From the NCBI GenBank assembly GCA_035771175.1, contig CM069594.1:12462620-12526619 (forward strand): 64,000 nucleotides of DNA, written 5' to 3'. The position numbers and the translations under genes are program-made. This document shows, one piece after another, positions 49,600-61,121 of the stretch. The first letter of the stretch is position 1. Each line of letters opens with the position of its first letter. This stretch comes from Paratinospora sagittata (taxonomy: Eukaryota > Streptophyta > Magnoliopsida > Ranunculales > Menispermaceae). Under the pieces are notes generated by a model, which did not search any database, was not told the DNA's origin, and saw only the letters and a list, made by a program, of their open reading frames with translations.

Positions 49600-50377
49600 A
49601 AAACGAAGGGGACAATCAAGGATCAAGAGATCCAAGCCCAACGAATATGTCGTCAGCTAGTGAAGTCGGGGCTGCGTCCTCCGTGGGGGTGGTACCGGCA
49701 TCTGCGTCGAGTATGACAGTTGTAACGGCAAATGAGGTAGGAGTGGTGGAGTGATAGATAATCAATTAAACACTTGGGCAAGTTTGAAAAATCAAACATG
49801 TCCAATTCTCGTCTTACATGTGAAAATTTATTTTTAGCCAAAGACTTGGTAAAGATATCAACTAACTGATCTTTAGTTCCAATATGGATCAATTTCACAT
49901 ATCCGCGTTGCACGTGACCTCGAAGAAAATGATGTCGAATCTCAATGTGTTTCGTTCTAGAGTGCATAACAAGTTTTTTGGAAATGTTTAAAGCACTTGT
50001 ATTATCACAATAAATTTCAACACATGGAATATTTATTTGATAATCTGAAAGTTGTTATTTCATAAATAACACTCGAGTGCAACAATTTCTGGCTGCAATG
50101 TATTCAACCTTTGCTGTGGATAATGCTACTGCATTCTGTTTCTTGCTAAACCAAGAAATTAGTGAATCGCCCATGAAGTGACAAAATCCTGAGGCACTTT
50201 TTCGATTTGTTAAACATAATTGGAATCAACAAAGCTCTTGAGATCGAAAGAAGTTCCTTTAACGTACTAGATACCCATATCTAGTGTGCCACTGATGTAT
50301 CTAAATATTTGTTTAACACACTTTAGATGAGACTCTTTAGGATCATATTGAAATCTAGCACATAGACAAACACCAAC
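49600..50377 (-). pseudogene. RT C-terminus / RNase H of the reverse copia element
   Basis: Read from right to left: FQYDPKESHLKCVKQIFRYI near 50340, a KGTSFDL segment, a damaged ALSTAEAEY equivalent near 50100, then MHSRTKHIEIRHHFLRGHVQ at 49967 and DQLVDIFTKSLAK. This is the standard end of Ty1/copia pol, with several stops. It ends abruptly at about 50377 against forward-oriented sequence, so the 5' half of this element was lost by deletion. Confidence 0.85.
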
Positions 50378-50782
50378 TTCAAAGATCAAGGAGAACTTCT
50401 ACACTGTATCAAGGCATCCCTTCCTTCTGCTAACATTGAGCTTATTCTTCAAAAGGTTGAAGCATCACACTCAGAGTTGAATCAAAAGATGCGAGAAAGT
50501 GTAGTGTATATGATGTCACAGACTAAAAGACTCGGTCCAGTTTTCACATACATTGAAGGCAAAAGAGTTAATGTTCCTCCTCCTCCTTGTATGCTTAAAT
50601 TTGTCGGACCCAAGACCATTGCTAGAAGACCCAGGCCTGGTACTTCTCTAACTTCATCTACATCTACTTTAGGAAATGTAGAGCCCACACCTGTAGAAGA
50701 TACTGCTCCAGCTTCCTCTGATCCTCTAGCACCTCATGATGAGGATACCTCATCCCGAGCCATCATTCCATATCAGGACTAG
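50378..50782 (+). pseudogene. 5'-truncated ORF at the pol-3' LTR interval of element B
   Basis: About 134 codons open from the junction at 50378 to the stop at 50780-50782. The N-terminal part is helical and charged (LILQKVEASHSELNQKMRES), followed by GPVFTYIEGKRVNVPPPPCM and a Thr/Ser/Pro-rich tail. It sits where SIRE-type copia elements carry an extra (env-like position) ORF, but I do not recognise its family. It lacks a start. Confidence 0.45.
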
Positions 50783-52977
50783 GATAGAGTCTATGACATT
50801 TTGTGTAGATGGATATATGTTTATGTGCTCCTTTTGGCCTATATTGTGGATGTTGTGAATGTTTGATTTTTGATTGGATGTATATATATGGATGCACAGA
50901 CATATATATATATATATATATTTGTGATCAGTTGTATGGGAAACTGACATTTTGCTGGGGAGATGCTGCCCAATTTTTGTTAGATCTTTTGTCCTTATTT
51001 CTGAACAATCAATGAAATGTTATTGGATCTTATCTATTAAAGATTGGTATGTTAATTTTTTGTTACTATAGAATGATGAATTTAGTATAGATGATCAATT
51101 TTTAATTATCTATCTCTTACATCTATAATACTATGATCATGTTAAATTGTGAATATGTCTATAGTCATTGATGTCTAATGTGTCTATGTTTTGAAATATG
51201 AAACTATATATGATTGTGCTTAAACTTGCCATTTTATGGAACATAGTTTTAAAGACAAATGTGTTCATTTCTATGCTATATTGCTTGAAATCATTAGACA
51301 GAAATGTTACATACTTCACTTTTATCTATCTTGAACTCTAATGTATGTTAATCCCTATACTCATTTGAGTATGATACTATGGATCACTATATATGCCTAC
51401 ACTTCTATTAATATATCTTTGGCATTAATATGAACAACGCATAGCTAGGCATTGGATTATCCTTTCATCTTTTTGCCTGTGTTATCTCGTTATATTGTGA
51501 TTATGCTTGTCCTAAGTTTATGAAACTACTATATGTGCATGATTCATCTATAAGTATGATTCAATAACTCTCAAGAATCACTTTAAAAATTTATTATAGG
51601 CCATAGACATATTCTCATACTATATACCTATCTCCTTAGAATGCAATTGTCTATGTTATCCCTTGGCATTTCCTTTCATACACTTGATCTTGATGCATGC
51701 CCTTCATCTTAAATCATATAAATATCAAAAATTCAAATTTAGATTTCTAAGAAGTGCCTTGAACCTCCTACTCATACTTTGCACTTCATTAGCATTATCA
51801 AAGCTAGCATACGCCACTACTTGAATGATTATATAACATTACACACATTTAAGTCATTCAAATCTTATTGCCATGGCTTTCACATCTCATGATTTCTTTT
51901 ACATGGTTCATATGGTTGATAAGTGTGCTATACTTCATCTTGTATATCATTCATGTTTATCAATGTTAAATGATTGTAATATGAATGTTGTGCTTAATAT
52001 ATGCTATATGCTCATTCAATATCAAATGATAAATATCATTTTTAGGCTTTTCTCTTCATATGCAATATTTACATATGTCTAAACCTTGGAAAGTTAATCT
52101 GATGCTTTGCTTAAACTTCAAACTATATATGCATCAAATGCTTATGTTTTTGATATGTAATGGATGACATGAACTTCAAAAATATATTTTGCATCTCATT
52201 AGAACCATGATAGCCAGGCCTTGCTTAATCATAGATCATTTTCCCTATGCTATGAATCTTATGTATGCTTGTGCTTATTTCTCACACATAATAGAGCATA
52301 CTTCGTATTAGACGTATGTTGATAATCAAATTCATATTCTTGTCTAATACCATGAGAATGATTACTTGTGATTAAAATTCTTTATGAATTCATCTTTCAG
52401 CAAATCTTTCTCACTTCCCATGACTAGATGCCTCCTATAATTTTAAATTCTCTTGTGCATCTACATGATTTTATTCTTGGCTATGCTATGCAACATTCTA
52501 AAATATCATCTAGCTAGCCTATGAACGTTGAGCTAAACTTTTCCATATTTTTATCTTGTCATGTCTATATTTCTTCATGTGCACATTTCATCTTGAATCT
52601 TATGTATGTGTCTTATGGTATTTCATCCCTTATGTATTTATATGTGTTTAATCGTGACTTGTTGTCATGAATCTTCTTGAGCTTGAGTGCATAGAGTTAG
52701 GGAGAGTCTCCATCTCTTTTTGAAAGGGGGAGCTTTCGTGTTTTAATTCTATGCTTTAGGATTAGCTTCATGGGAATCTTGATAATTCTTTCCACCTTTT
52801 TGATAATGTCAAAAGAGGAGAGAAAATAGAGAAATAAGAAAAATAGTTGAATCTTGGTAAACACTATTGATTGATAATATGTATGAATGAATGTTGTTCA
52901 TATTTCATATTTATGATTTTACTATCTTGCATTATATGATTGTTATGTTTATCAAGTTTATTTTGTTTGTCATCATA
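50783..52977 (+). other. Long 3' non-coding region of element B
   Basis: AT-rich, no ORF of note. Contains a TA run near 50900-50922 and GGAGATGCTGCCCAATTTTT near 50958, a phrase also near the ends of C-family LTRs (GGAGGTGCTG). Confidence 0.55.
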
Positions 52978-52991
52978 AAAAAGGGGGAGAT
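52978..52991 (+). promoter_or_regulatory. Polypurine tract of element B
   Basis: AAAAAGGGGGAGAT directly before TGTTGGCC of the 3' LTR. Confidence 0.85.
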
Positions 52992-55900
52992 TGTTGGCCT
53001 AAGTGGTTTCTTACTCAGCACTCTCTTAAGTGTTTTGATGCTAACAAACCATATACCATTTGGTGTCATTGTTTGAACTAAGTATATTTCAATACCTTAA
53101 GTAAAGCGAAGAAGGATTACAAGCTCAATTACAAGAAGAAGAATTAAAGTGGACTCAAAGCTCAAATCAAGTTCAAAGACTCTTCCAAGAACGAACAACA
53201 CAAACAAAAGATTTCAAGAAAAGTGGAATTGAGATTAAGAGAGAGATATGTAAGTCTAGAATTAGGATGTACTTTCTTTATTCCTTATTGCTCAATCCTT
53301 TCAAATCATACATGCATAAATCTTTTGCACAATCATCATATTTCAAATGATCATGATGTTTAATCTATTTGAAAATGATCTTAATGTTTTCAATCATGTT
53401 TTGTTCATTGGAAAATGATTTCAAATGTTTTCAAATCTTTATCTTCATGCTCAAAGTGTTTGATTTGATTTAAACTAGTTTGTACATTGATTTTTCAAAG
53501 AAATATCTTTAAACTAAGTGAATTTTGAAAAACTAGGCTTGAGAAGCGCGCTCCTTAGCCTTGGAGCGAGCTCCTTAACATTTTGAGCAAATGGCCTCTC
53601 TATTTTGTACAGAGAAGCGCGCTCCTTGCGTGCAGACAAAAACTCTGGTTAAGCCCATCAGGATGTTAACGTTGTATTAGCGCCCTCTTTGATTTTTGAG
53701 TTTCTGTCTATCAGATAAGCGCGTTCTTTGCGGTCTGCAGAATTCCAACGGTCAGATTTTTGAATCTTTGACCACTCCAATGGTCATAATTGAGTGTAAC
53801 GGCTAGTAACTATTTTCCATTTATTTATACATCTACTGTAGCTATTTTACACTAGAGAGAGAGAGAGCACACACAAATAATCAAACACATTCTCTAGATT
53901 TCTAGGGTTTTCCAATTTTTAAAGAGATTCTTCAAAATAAGAAAATGAGCTTCAATCTTTTTAAAGTATTCTCTCATTCTCAAAGATTTTGGGGTTGGTG
54001 TTTGATTGAGTCAAAGGCTTTTGAAGTGCATTTCACAATCGTTTTTCTAAGATCATCATACAAGCTTTCTAAAGATCGTATTTGAGCAATATCAAATATT
54101 TGTAAAAGGTTGTAAGTGATATCTCTAACTGTAACGCTTTGTACATTTGAGTCAAATAAATCGTTGACTTATACATATTGTCAGCTATATTTATATGCGT
54201 TTACATATGAATTGGTCTTAGACTAGTGTACTTGTGTGTATTGGACTTTAAATAACATAACTGTGTGAATGATAAGTCAATGGTACCTTAGGACCATAGT
54301 TGGAACACTTTGAATGACACTTATAATAATTTTTTCACGTTGAAATATCAAGGAGCGAGCTTCTGGGGGATAAGCGCGTTCCTATGGTGAAAACCTGAGA
54401 ACAATATTTTTGGAAAATATCAGAGAAGCACACTCCTGTCAAGGGAGAAGCGCGCTCCTCAGGGGTTTGGGTGAAAATTCTATTTTCTGAGAGAAAGAGA
54501 AGAGCGCTCCTTACTTTGAGAAGTGCGCTCCTCATTGTCTGGCAGAGTTTTTAAAAATGGAGGGTAAGGCGGTGTGCATGTTTTTAAGTTGAACTGCTCA
54601 AGCTGGAAGTTAAGGAAGAGCAGAGGAACGAAAATGAAGTCAAGGAAAAGAGTTTGGAGGATCAAATCAAAGGTAATCACTTGTCTTTTTGAGTTAAAAA
54701 TTCTAGATTTGAGTTCCTCTTGTTGAGCTGTTCAACATACTTGATTTTTGTAGGATTTTGATGGTCGGTGTTGAAGGTTGAAAAAGAGGGTTTGATGCTG
54801 GATTTGGGTGATTTTGATATTCAAATGATTGGTAAGGGTTTCCTTCTTGTTGTGTATGTAATCTGGATCTGATATTGGGTTTAACTGAGATATTTTAATG
54901 GTGGAAGTGTTCACCCTAGTTGTTGAAGCAGCTGAGGGTTTGAAGCTCCATTAATGGAGGTTTTGTTTAGGCTAAATGGGCTTTGTTAGATGATTATGAT
55001 TATGAGCAATTGGAATTGTATAATTGAGATGGTTTTCATTGAAAATTGCAGAGAATGTTATTAAGGATTGAACATTGGTGAATTGTGTAATGGTTGCAAG
55101 TGAGCACTTGTGCTAGAATTTTGCAAGTGAATTGATGATAATGTGATGATCAAAGTGAACAATTGTGCTGGAAATTATAATATACATTGACTTAAGAGTA
55201 TTGTTTAATCACTGTGAGTATTCTTCCACTTCTTGGTTATGTTGTATGACATTGTAGTTATGAACCGTTTTCAATGATAAGCATGTTATGATTGATATGG
55301 TATATAATTGCATTGTTTGAATTCATGAAACTATATTTAAAAAATGAAGCATGTCAAACCTGCAATAGCCGGTTAGAACATGAATCATTCCAGGAATAAG
55401 TCCCGGATGAGTAATACCTTGAGTATCTCATAGGCTTAGTGGATGTCTTGGAATCGATAGGAATGATATTGAGTATGAGAGGACAGTTAGACTACCCTTA
55501 TTTGGGCCGAACGAGGGGGAGTCCCGCTCTATACTTGGAAGGTGGGAGATGGATGAGACTTTCAATGGAAAGTATATATATGTTTTGAAAAATATTGCAG
55601 GAGGCTTCAAACTATTTGTGTGCATATATGTATTGTTACATTTGCATTTGATTCTTTAAATGTGTTTGACTTGACTTTCTCATCATGCTTATTAAATGCA
55701 TATGAATGTCATAGAATGAAAATTATTCACTAAGCTTTTTGTAGCTTACCCAATTCCCTCTAATATTTCAGGTAAGGATCCCAAAGGCAAGGGAAAGGCA
55801 AGAGAAGGGTAGAAGCTCTTCGATCTCCTTTTTGTTATGTATGTATGGAGGAAGGAATTGGAAACTTGTTTATTTTGTTATGTATAATTATCATATTGTG

Positions 55901-56387
55901 TCTATATATTATCACTTAGATGAGAGTAGTGATAATGTGGTTTGATTTGAGAAAAGGGAAACTTGAAATGAGAAATAGTGTTTCATGATGTAAATATTTT
56001 GGATATAGAATACTACTTTGATAATGTGAAAATTTGATTATGTTCATATAAGTAGGAATAAGGTTATACTTATGTAGAATGAAATGGAATGATATCACTA
56101 ATTACGAGTGATGTTGATTAGGTTATATATGTGATTTGAATTGTGGTTTATCAGAAAAAATTTGTGAGATGTCCATTTTATGGGGACATGCTGTCGAAAT
56201 TTTTTGAATGTTATGTATTTTTGATGAGGCTGACAGTGTATTATACATTGTATACATAGTATGTATAGTGTATAGTATACTTTGCCGGTCATGATGTCAC
56301 CCCACGTGAGGGACGTCGTGACACTATCTCTCTCTCTCCATTACAAGCTTAATGTTTAATATCATGTGATTGATGTATATGCACTGT
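52992..56387 (+). mobile_element. 3' LTR of element B, split by solo LTR C4 and cut by element E
   Basis: 52992-54129 and 56324-56387 align with the 5' LTR. The remainder should follow element E beyond the window. GAGAAGCGCGCTCCTT occurs at 53541 and 53612. A GA run lies at 53855-53868. Confidence 0.88.
54130..56323 (+). mobile_element. Solo LTR C4 (gypsy type) with a divergent 5' part
   Basis: TGTAACGC to GTCGTGACA, flanked by CTAAC (54125-54129) and CTATC (56324-56328), a target duplication with one change; the 5' LTR of B shows the empty site near 45890. The last ~1.1 kb resembles other C LTRs (ACTGTGAGTAT, TGCCGGTCATGATGTCA). The first ~500 bp do not; they contain GAGAAGCGCGCTCCT (54445-54459) and related words otherwise seen in copia LTR B. 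Confidence 0.85.
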
Positions 56388-57765
56388 TGTAATACCCTAG
56401 GATTTCACAAAAAAAAAAATGTATCGTTCGGGCGCCCGCCCGAACGTCAGGCGCCAATCTCTCTATATAAACACCTTCCCCCTCCTCATTTCTCACACCA
56501 AATTAACTCCTCTTGTGATTTTTCTTCTCCTTTCACTCATTCTGAGTTTTTAGTCTTTTGAGACTCTCTGTGAAACGCAACGCGGTTCTGTCCGGACGAA
56601 GGCGCCAGATCTGAAAGAAGAAGTTCTTATCTGAAGGTGGGGAACGAAACATAGGTTTGCGTGTTTTATAACTTTTATTAAAGTTTACATTCATTTATTA
56701 TTATGTCTACCATTCATTTACACAACATTATTTTGTATAACATTCATACTGTCATACTTATGCCTGTATAATTGGAATTCATGTATTACGCTGTTGTGAT
56801 GCCGGATTAGTAGTCAATCTGACTCAACCAGACCCAGTCTTGTCCTCAGTAACTTTAAATAGTGAACGAGAGGCAGCATGCTGCTCTAGACGATTGGTAT
56901 TTAAGCAGATCTCGTGTCTCACCTCTCAACTGGAGACTGATCTGGTTGGTCTTATTTGAAAGCTATCAGCTTATACAGTAATACTGAATGTCCTAACCAT
57001 GCACATAGTGATACCGACCCTGATAAGGATCACCAGCGTTGCCAAAGTCAGTCTAAATGTTAAGAAAAGACCGGACCAGTTCATGCAGACCAGTTCATGC
57101 ATTAGCATCATACATATCACCACCTAGGGACGTATGTGGTTTATGATTTATATAATAGTTAGGAGCGATGCTCGCTATTCATTATATTTCTCTGAAGAGG
57201 GACGTACAATGAGAACTTGGCTATTCCCGGGGAGGGACATCTGTACGTGAATCCAGAGCATCGTTCCTGAGAAGGGACGTACAATGAGAACCCGGCTATT
57301 CCCGGGAGGGGCATCTGTACATGAACTTAGGCAATGTACAATCATTAAACCATTATGAGACGGTGTCATGCATACATACATATTGATTGATTATGATGCT
57401 CACATGTGTATTTAAGATATTTGATTATGAGGTGTGCTTTATTAACTGTTATATTCACGAACTATTTTACCCACTGAGCGCGTTGAGCTCACTCCATTAT
57501 TATCCAATTTTTCATAGGAAATTAGGGTGCACTGAGTGCAGGTTTATGGGGCCCACATTTTGGACCCCTTATATTATTCATTGGGGATTTTTGGGAGAAT
57601 GTTCCCTTAATCATTTCATGTACAAAATATTCTGAATTTAATGAAATCAAACTTGTACTGTATTGTATTTCCGCTGCGTACTTTGCTGCCATTGTGATAA
57701 TTCTAAATGCGCGCCCCGTCCGCCAGTGTACCGCCGGTTTAGGCGCGTCCGGGCGGGGTGTGACA
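56388..57765 (+). mobile_element. 5' LTR of element E (E2)
   Basis: TGTAATACCCTAGG to CGGGGTGTGACA, 1378 bp. TATATAA at 56464-56470 is a likely TATA box. GGGCGCCCGCCCGAACG lies in the first 65 bases. Two copies of a GAGGGACGTACAATGAGAAC block lie at about 57195-57310, as in E1. Confidence 0.9.
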
Positions 57766-57770
57766 TTTAA

Positions 57771-57783
57771 TGGTATCAGAGCA
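57771..57783 (+). promoter_or_regulatory. Primer-binding site of element E
   Basis: TGGTATCAGAGCA, five bases after the LTR; exact initiator Met-tRNA complement of the plant gypsy type. Confidence 0.9.
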
Positions 57784-57831
57784 TACGGTCCACGACCCGC
57801 CCAAGTCCACCAAATTAGGGGAAGAAAAATT

Positions 57832-58216
57832 TTATTAGATATATATATCTCTAGAACTATATATATATATATATAAATTGTATATAGTTGAGAATTTTAT
57901 TAAATATATATATCTAGAAAATTATATAGTTTTTATATAGTTTAGATTTAAATATATATATATATAGTTATGATTTAAGAAAACTATATATATGGTTATG
58001 ATTAAATATATATATCTATATATCTATGTATATATGAAATATATATGTACCATATTGCTAATGGAAAAATTTGGATGAAATTATTTTATTTTATTTTATT
58101 TATTAGATATATATATCGATTATATATAGTTGAGATTTATATTAAATATATATCTAAAAAACTATATAGTTTTATATAGTTTAGATATAAATATATATAA
58201 AGTTATGATTTATGAA

Positions 58217-58252
<36 letters not shown>

Positions 58253-58365
58253 TTATGATTAAATATATATATCTATATATCTATGTATATATGAGATATA
58301 TATGTACCATGTTGCTAATGGAAAAATTTGGATGAAAAATTTTATTAGATATATATATCTCTATA

Positions 58366-58462
<97 letters not shown>

Positions 58463-58620
58463 ATTATATATAGTTGAGATTTATATTAAATATATATGTA
58501 GAAAACTATATATTGTTTTTATATAGTTTAGTTTCAAATATATATATAGTTGATTTATGAAAACTATATATATGGTTATGATTAAATATATATATCTATA
58601 TATAGATGAGATATATATAT
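57832..58620. repeat. AT-rich tandem units and long AT microsatellite in the element E leader
   Basis: Three diverged units of about 250-280 bases, each with CATATTGCTAATGGAAAAAT (58051, 58307, 58623) and TTTTATATAGTTTAGAT words. A pure AT run of about 45 units spans 58371-58460 and a shorter one lies near 58219-58249. Confidence 0.85.
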
Positions 58621-58772
58621 ATCATATTGCTAAAGGAAAATTTTGATTAAATGATGGCATAAACATCAAGAGAAAAAAATGAAAATATTGTCCAACGGAC
58701 AAAGTATAAATCTTAAAAATGTTAAGTATATATTTTGTGTCTTTCACAAATTTATTTTCCTTTTAGAAAAAA

Positions 58773-60345
58773 ATGGCCTCAAGTGAAAGAACGACTTCCG
58801 GTAGTAGGGAACCAATTCCCACTAAACTCAAAGAATTGTCCAAAAGGGAGGTTATGACTATGAGGAGTATCGACAACAGATATCTCCGCCTCCGTCCCAT
58901 CCTTCACGAAAAACTTGCAACACAGGGTGGTTGAACATAACAAAAGTTAAGACTTAATGAAATCCTTCTACGGAGCCATGAATTGCGTGAGACTCCACGA
59001 AGATGAGATCAACCCTGTGTTGGAGACAATAGTCAAGGGAACAAAGATTTCTATCAATGTCAAAATCATTGCACGACTTATGGAGATTCCAATTGAAGAT
59101 AGAATCATTGATCCACATGAACCCCAGACAGTTGTAGAGATCGCAGAGTCAAACGAACAGTTGTTCAATTCCCTCACCAAAGAGCCGTACAAACAATCAA
59201 CATACACCAATCTTCCAAACAACCTCCTTAAACCATCTCTTGTCGGACTTGGAAAGATCGTATTCGGCAACATCTTGCCAGAAAGGGGGACTAGAGGTAC
59301 TATGTCAAGGGCTCAACTTCTTGTGCTATATTGCATAGAGAAGAAAATTAAGGTCTCCTTACCTCACATCATCATCCAACAAATGTTGAGAGTCATTCAA
59401 AACCCTTTGAGAAAGGATCTCCTCGGCTACGGAGTCTTGATCATGAGAATGCTAGATGAGTCAAACATCAACACTTTTGATAAGTCTTCGAAGCAGATCA
59501 CCGAGGCGGTTACAACATCCTCTATCTTCAAGACATATGTCACAAGTAGAGGGGTAACTGACGAGGAAGTATTCGACGCAACTTTTAATGGTCAAAGAAT
59601 GAGAGATGAATATGGACGTTGTTACCGATAGAGTCGACGCAAGATTCCTGTTAGGAAAGTACCAAATAATGAGCCAAACCAGAACCATACCTCAAACCCA
59701 GCCTCGATTGATGATCCAATCGAGCACCTGTTCACTGATGAAGATTTATTTGCCAACCTAAATCAATCTCAACCAAATCAAGATAGACAAAGTGCTCAAG
59801 AAAATCCACCAACCTGGAACGTGCCAACTCAAGGCAACACTTCGTACCAAAGGTTTCCAACTCCTGAGGCACCGTACTAGCCAGTTTCACAAGTTTCTGT
59901 GAACCAAGAACAATAGAATTGGGCGGCACCAAATTATGGAAGACAGGACATCCCAATGAGCCCATTATTTCAAGACTTTTCAACACAAGCATATCCAAAT
60001 GTCCAAGGGGTTCCAGTTAGAGGATCCCCGTACAATCAAAACAACTACCCCTCACCTATGAGTCACCCGTACAACCAATACTTTCCACCAATGCCTACGA
60101 CTTACCCTCCACCTATGGGACAATCGACCCATCAACCATCGATGGGACAATCGACTAACCCATTCGAACAGTTAAATGTGATCGTATCCAGTATTGCTGA
60201 GATAAAAGAGACTCAAAATGATATGTTAACACGTATGCAAAACTTCGAAGAACAACGAGCAAATTCTCAACCTTCTTGTAGTAGTCGTTCTGTACCTAGC
60301 AGGAGGTCTAGGAGGAGTTGTAGTAGGCAGGAAAATCAAGATTGA
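58773..60345 (+). pseudogene. Extra ORF between primer site and gag, plant-transposon-protein-like
   Basis: The start ATG at 58773 opens 53 codons, then a stop (58932-58934) and a frame change. The main part reads from 58957 with 224 codons (MKSFYGAMNCVRLHEDEINP, then LARGE-type segments such as LPNNLLKPSLVGLGKIVFGN and GTMSRAQLLVLYCIEKKIKV). In-frame stops lie at 59629, 59878 and 59914. The tail from 59956 is Pro/Tyr/Gln-rich with a coiled-coil-like end (IAEIKETQNDMLTRMQNFEE). The middle resembles the putative plant transposon protein domain seen in many plant transposon ORFs of unknown function. Its place upstream of gag is unusual; it may be a captured or nested piece. Confidence 0.55.
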
Positions 60346-60375
60346 TTACTGGCATTGTAAACTTTTCTTTTATAT

Positions 60376-61121
60376 ATGAATGTGAATGTTTTGTTTAAGA
60401 TTATCTTTGGAGGGCCAACTTACAACCATTCTTTCTTTTGTATCACTAACTTTGGAGTGGTATGGGACACAACAAAATTGGAGGATACTAAACAAAATGT
60501 GGAAGTAAGAAAACCCATGACCTTGTATGAAAAGAAACATTTGGAGAAAGTTGCATTACTAATATTATCACTAAGTTTACACGGTATGGGACGAGTAAAT
60601 TTGGACGATACTATTAGTGAACTACTGTTCAGCTGATGTTTTATAGAGACCGTGTTCATACAACTTTTTTTGGGTAACACCCTTATTACCAAAGTCATGT
60701 GGTATGGGACACACGAACTTGCATAATAATCGAAAAGACTAAGCAAAAGAGTTTGAATACATAAGATTGCGATAGAACGTTAGATCAGGATATTTACCTA
60801 GGCAAATCTTAGAATTTTTATGACTCGTATGGATTTTCAATGAAATATATATGTATGTTCACAAAAATCAGAACCAAAACATTTGAAATTGCAAAGTTTT
60901 ATACTTATTATATAAACATTCTAACCTTGTTTGACACCATGACCAAACATACGAGGCACATAAGATTCTTTGATTCCTCAACAAAAACCTTACACTATAC
61001 TTAGAAAAATAGGTGGTTTATATATTGCAGTTCTCTCGAAATTGTTGCTGAGCATACCATAACATTATACTTGGCTACAGTTCCTAAATCGTGGTTTTAT
61101 TTTCTCCTTGGCAGTGAGAAA
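60376..61121 (+). other. Spacer before gag with ~125-bp diverged repeats
   Basis: GGTATGGGACACAACAAAATTGG (first 20 bases at 60459) recurs as GGTATGGGACGAGTAAATTTGG near 60586 and GGTATGGGACACACGAACTT near 60702, each following an ACTAACTTT or similar AT context. The ORF over it is not supported as a gene. Confidence 0.5.

Larger units (their letters stand above)
42091..56387 (+). mobile_element. Copia element B (SIRE-like), nested and decayed; 3' LTR incomplete in the window
   Basis: The LTR starts at 42091 and 52992 share TGTTGGCCTAAGTGGTTTC. A primer-binding site follows the 5' LTR and a polypurine tract (AAAAAAGGGGGAGAT) precedes the 3' LTR. An ORF lies between the pol position and a 2.2-kb 3' non-coding region, a layout seen in SIRE-type copia elements. 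Gag and pol of B itself are missing, replaced by a reverse-oriented copia fragment. Confidence 0.8.

Noticed and set aside
58281..58526. Ile/Tyr repeat ORFs on both strands
   Set aside because: Translation of an AT microsatellite.
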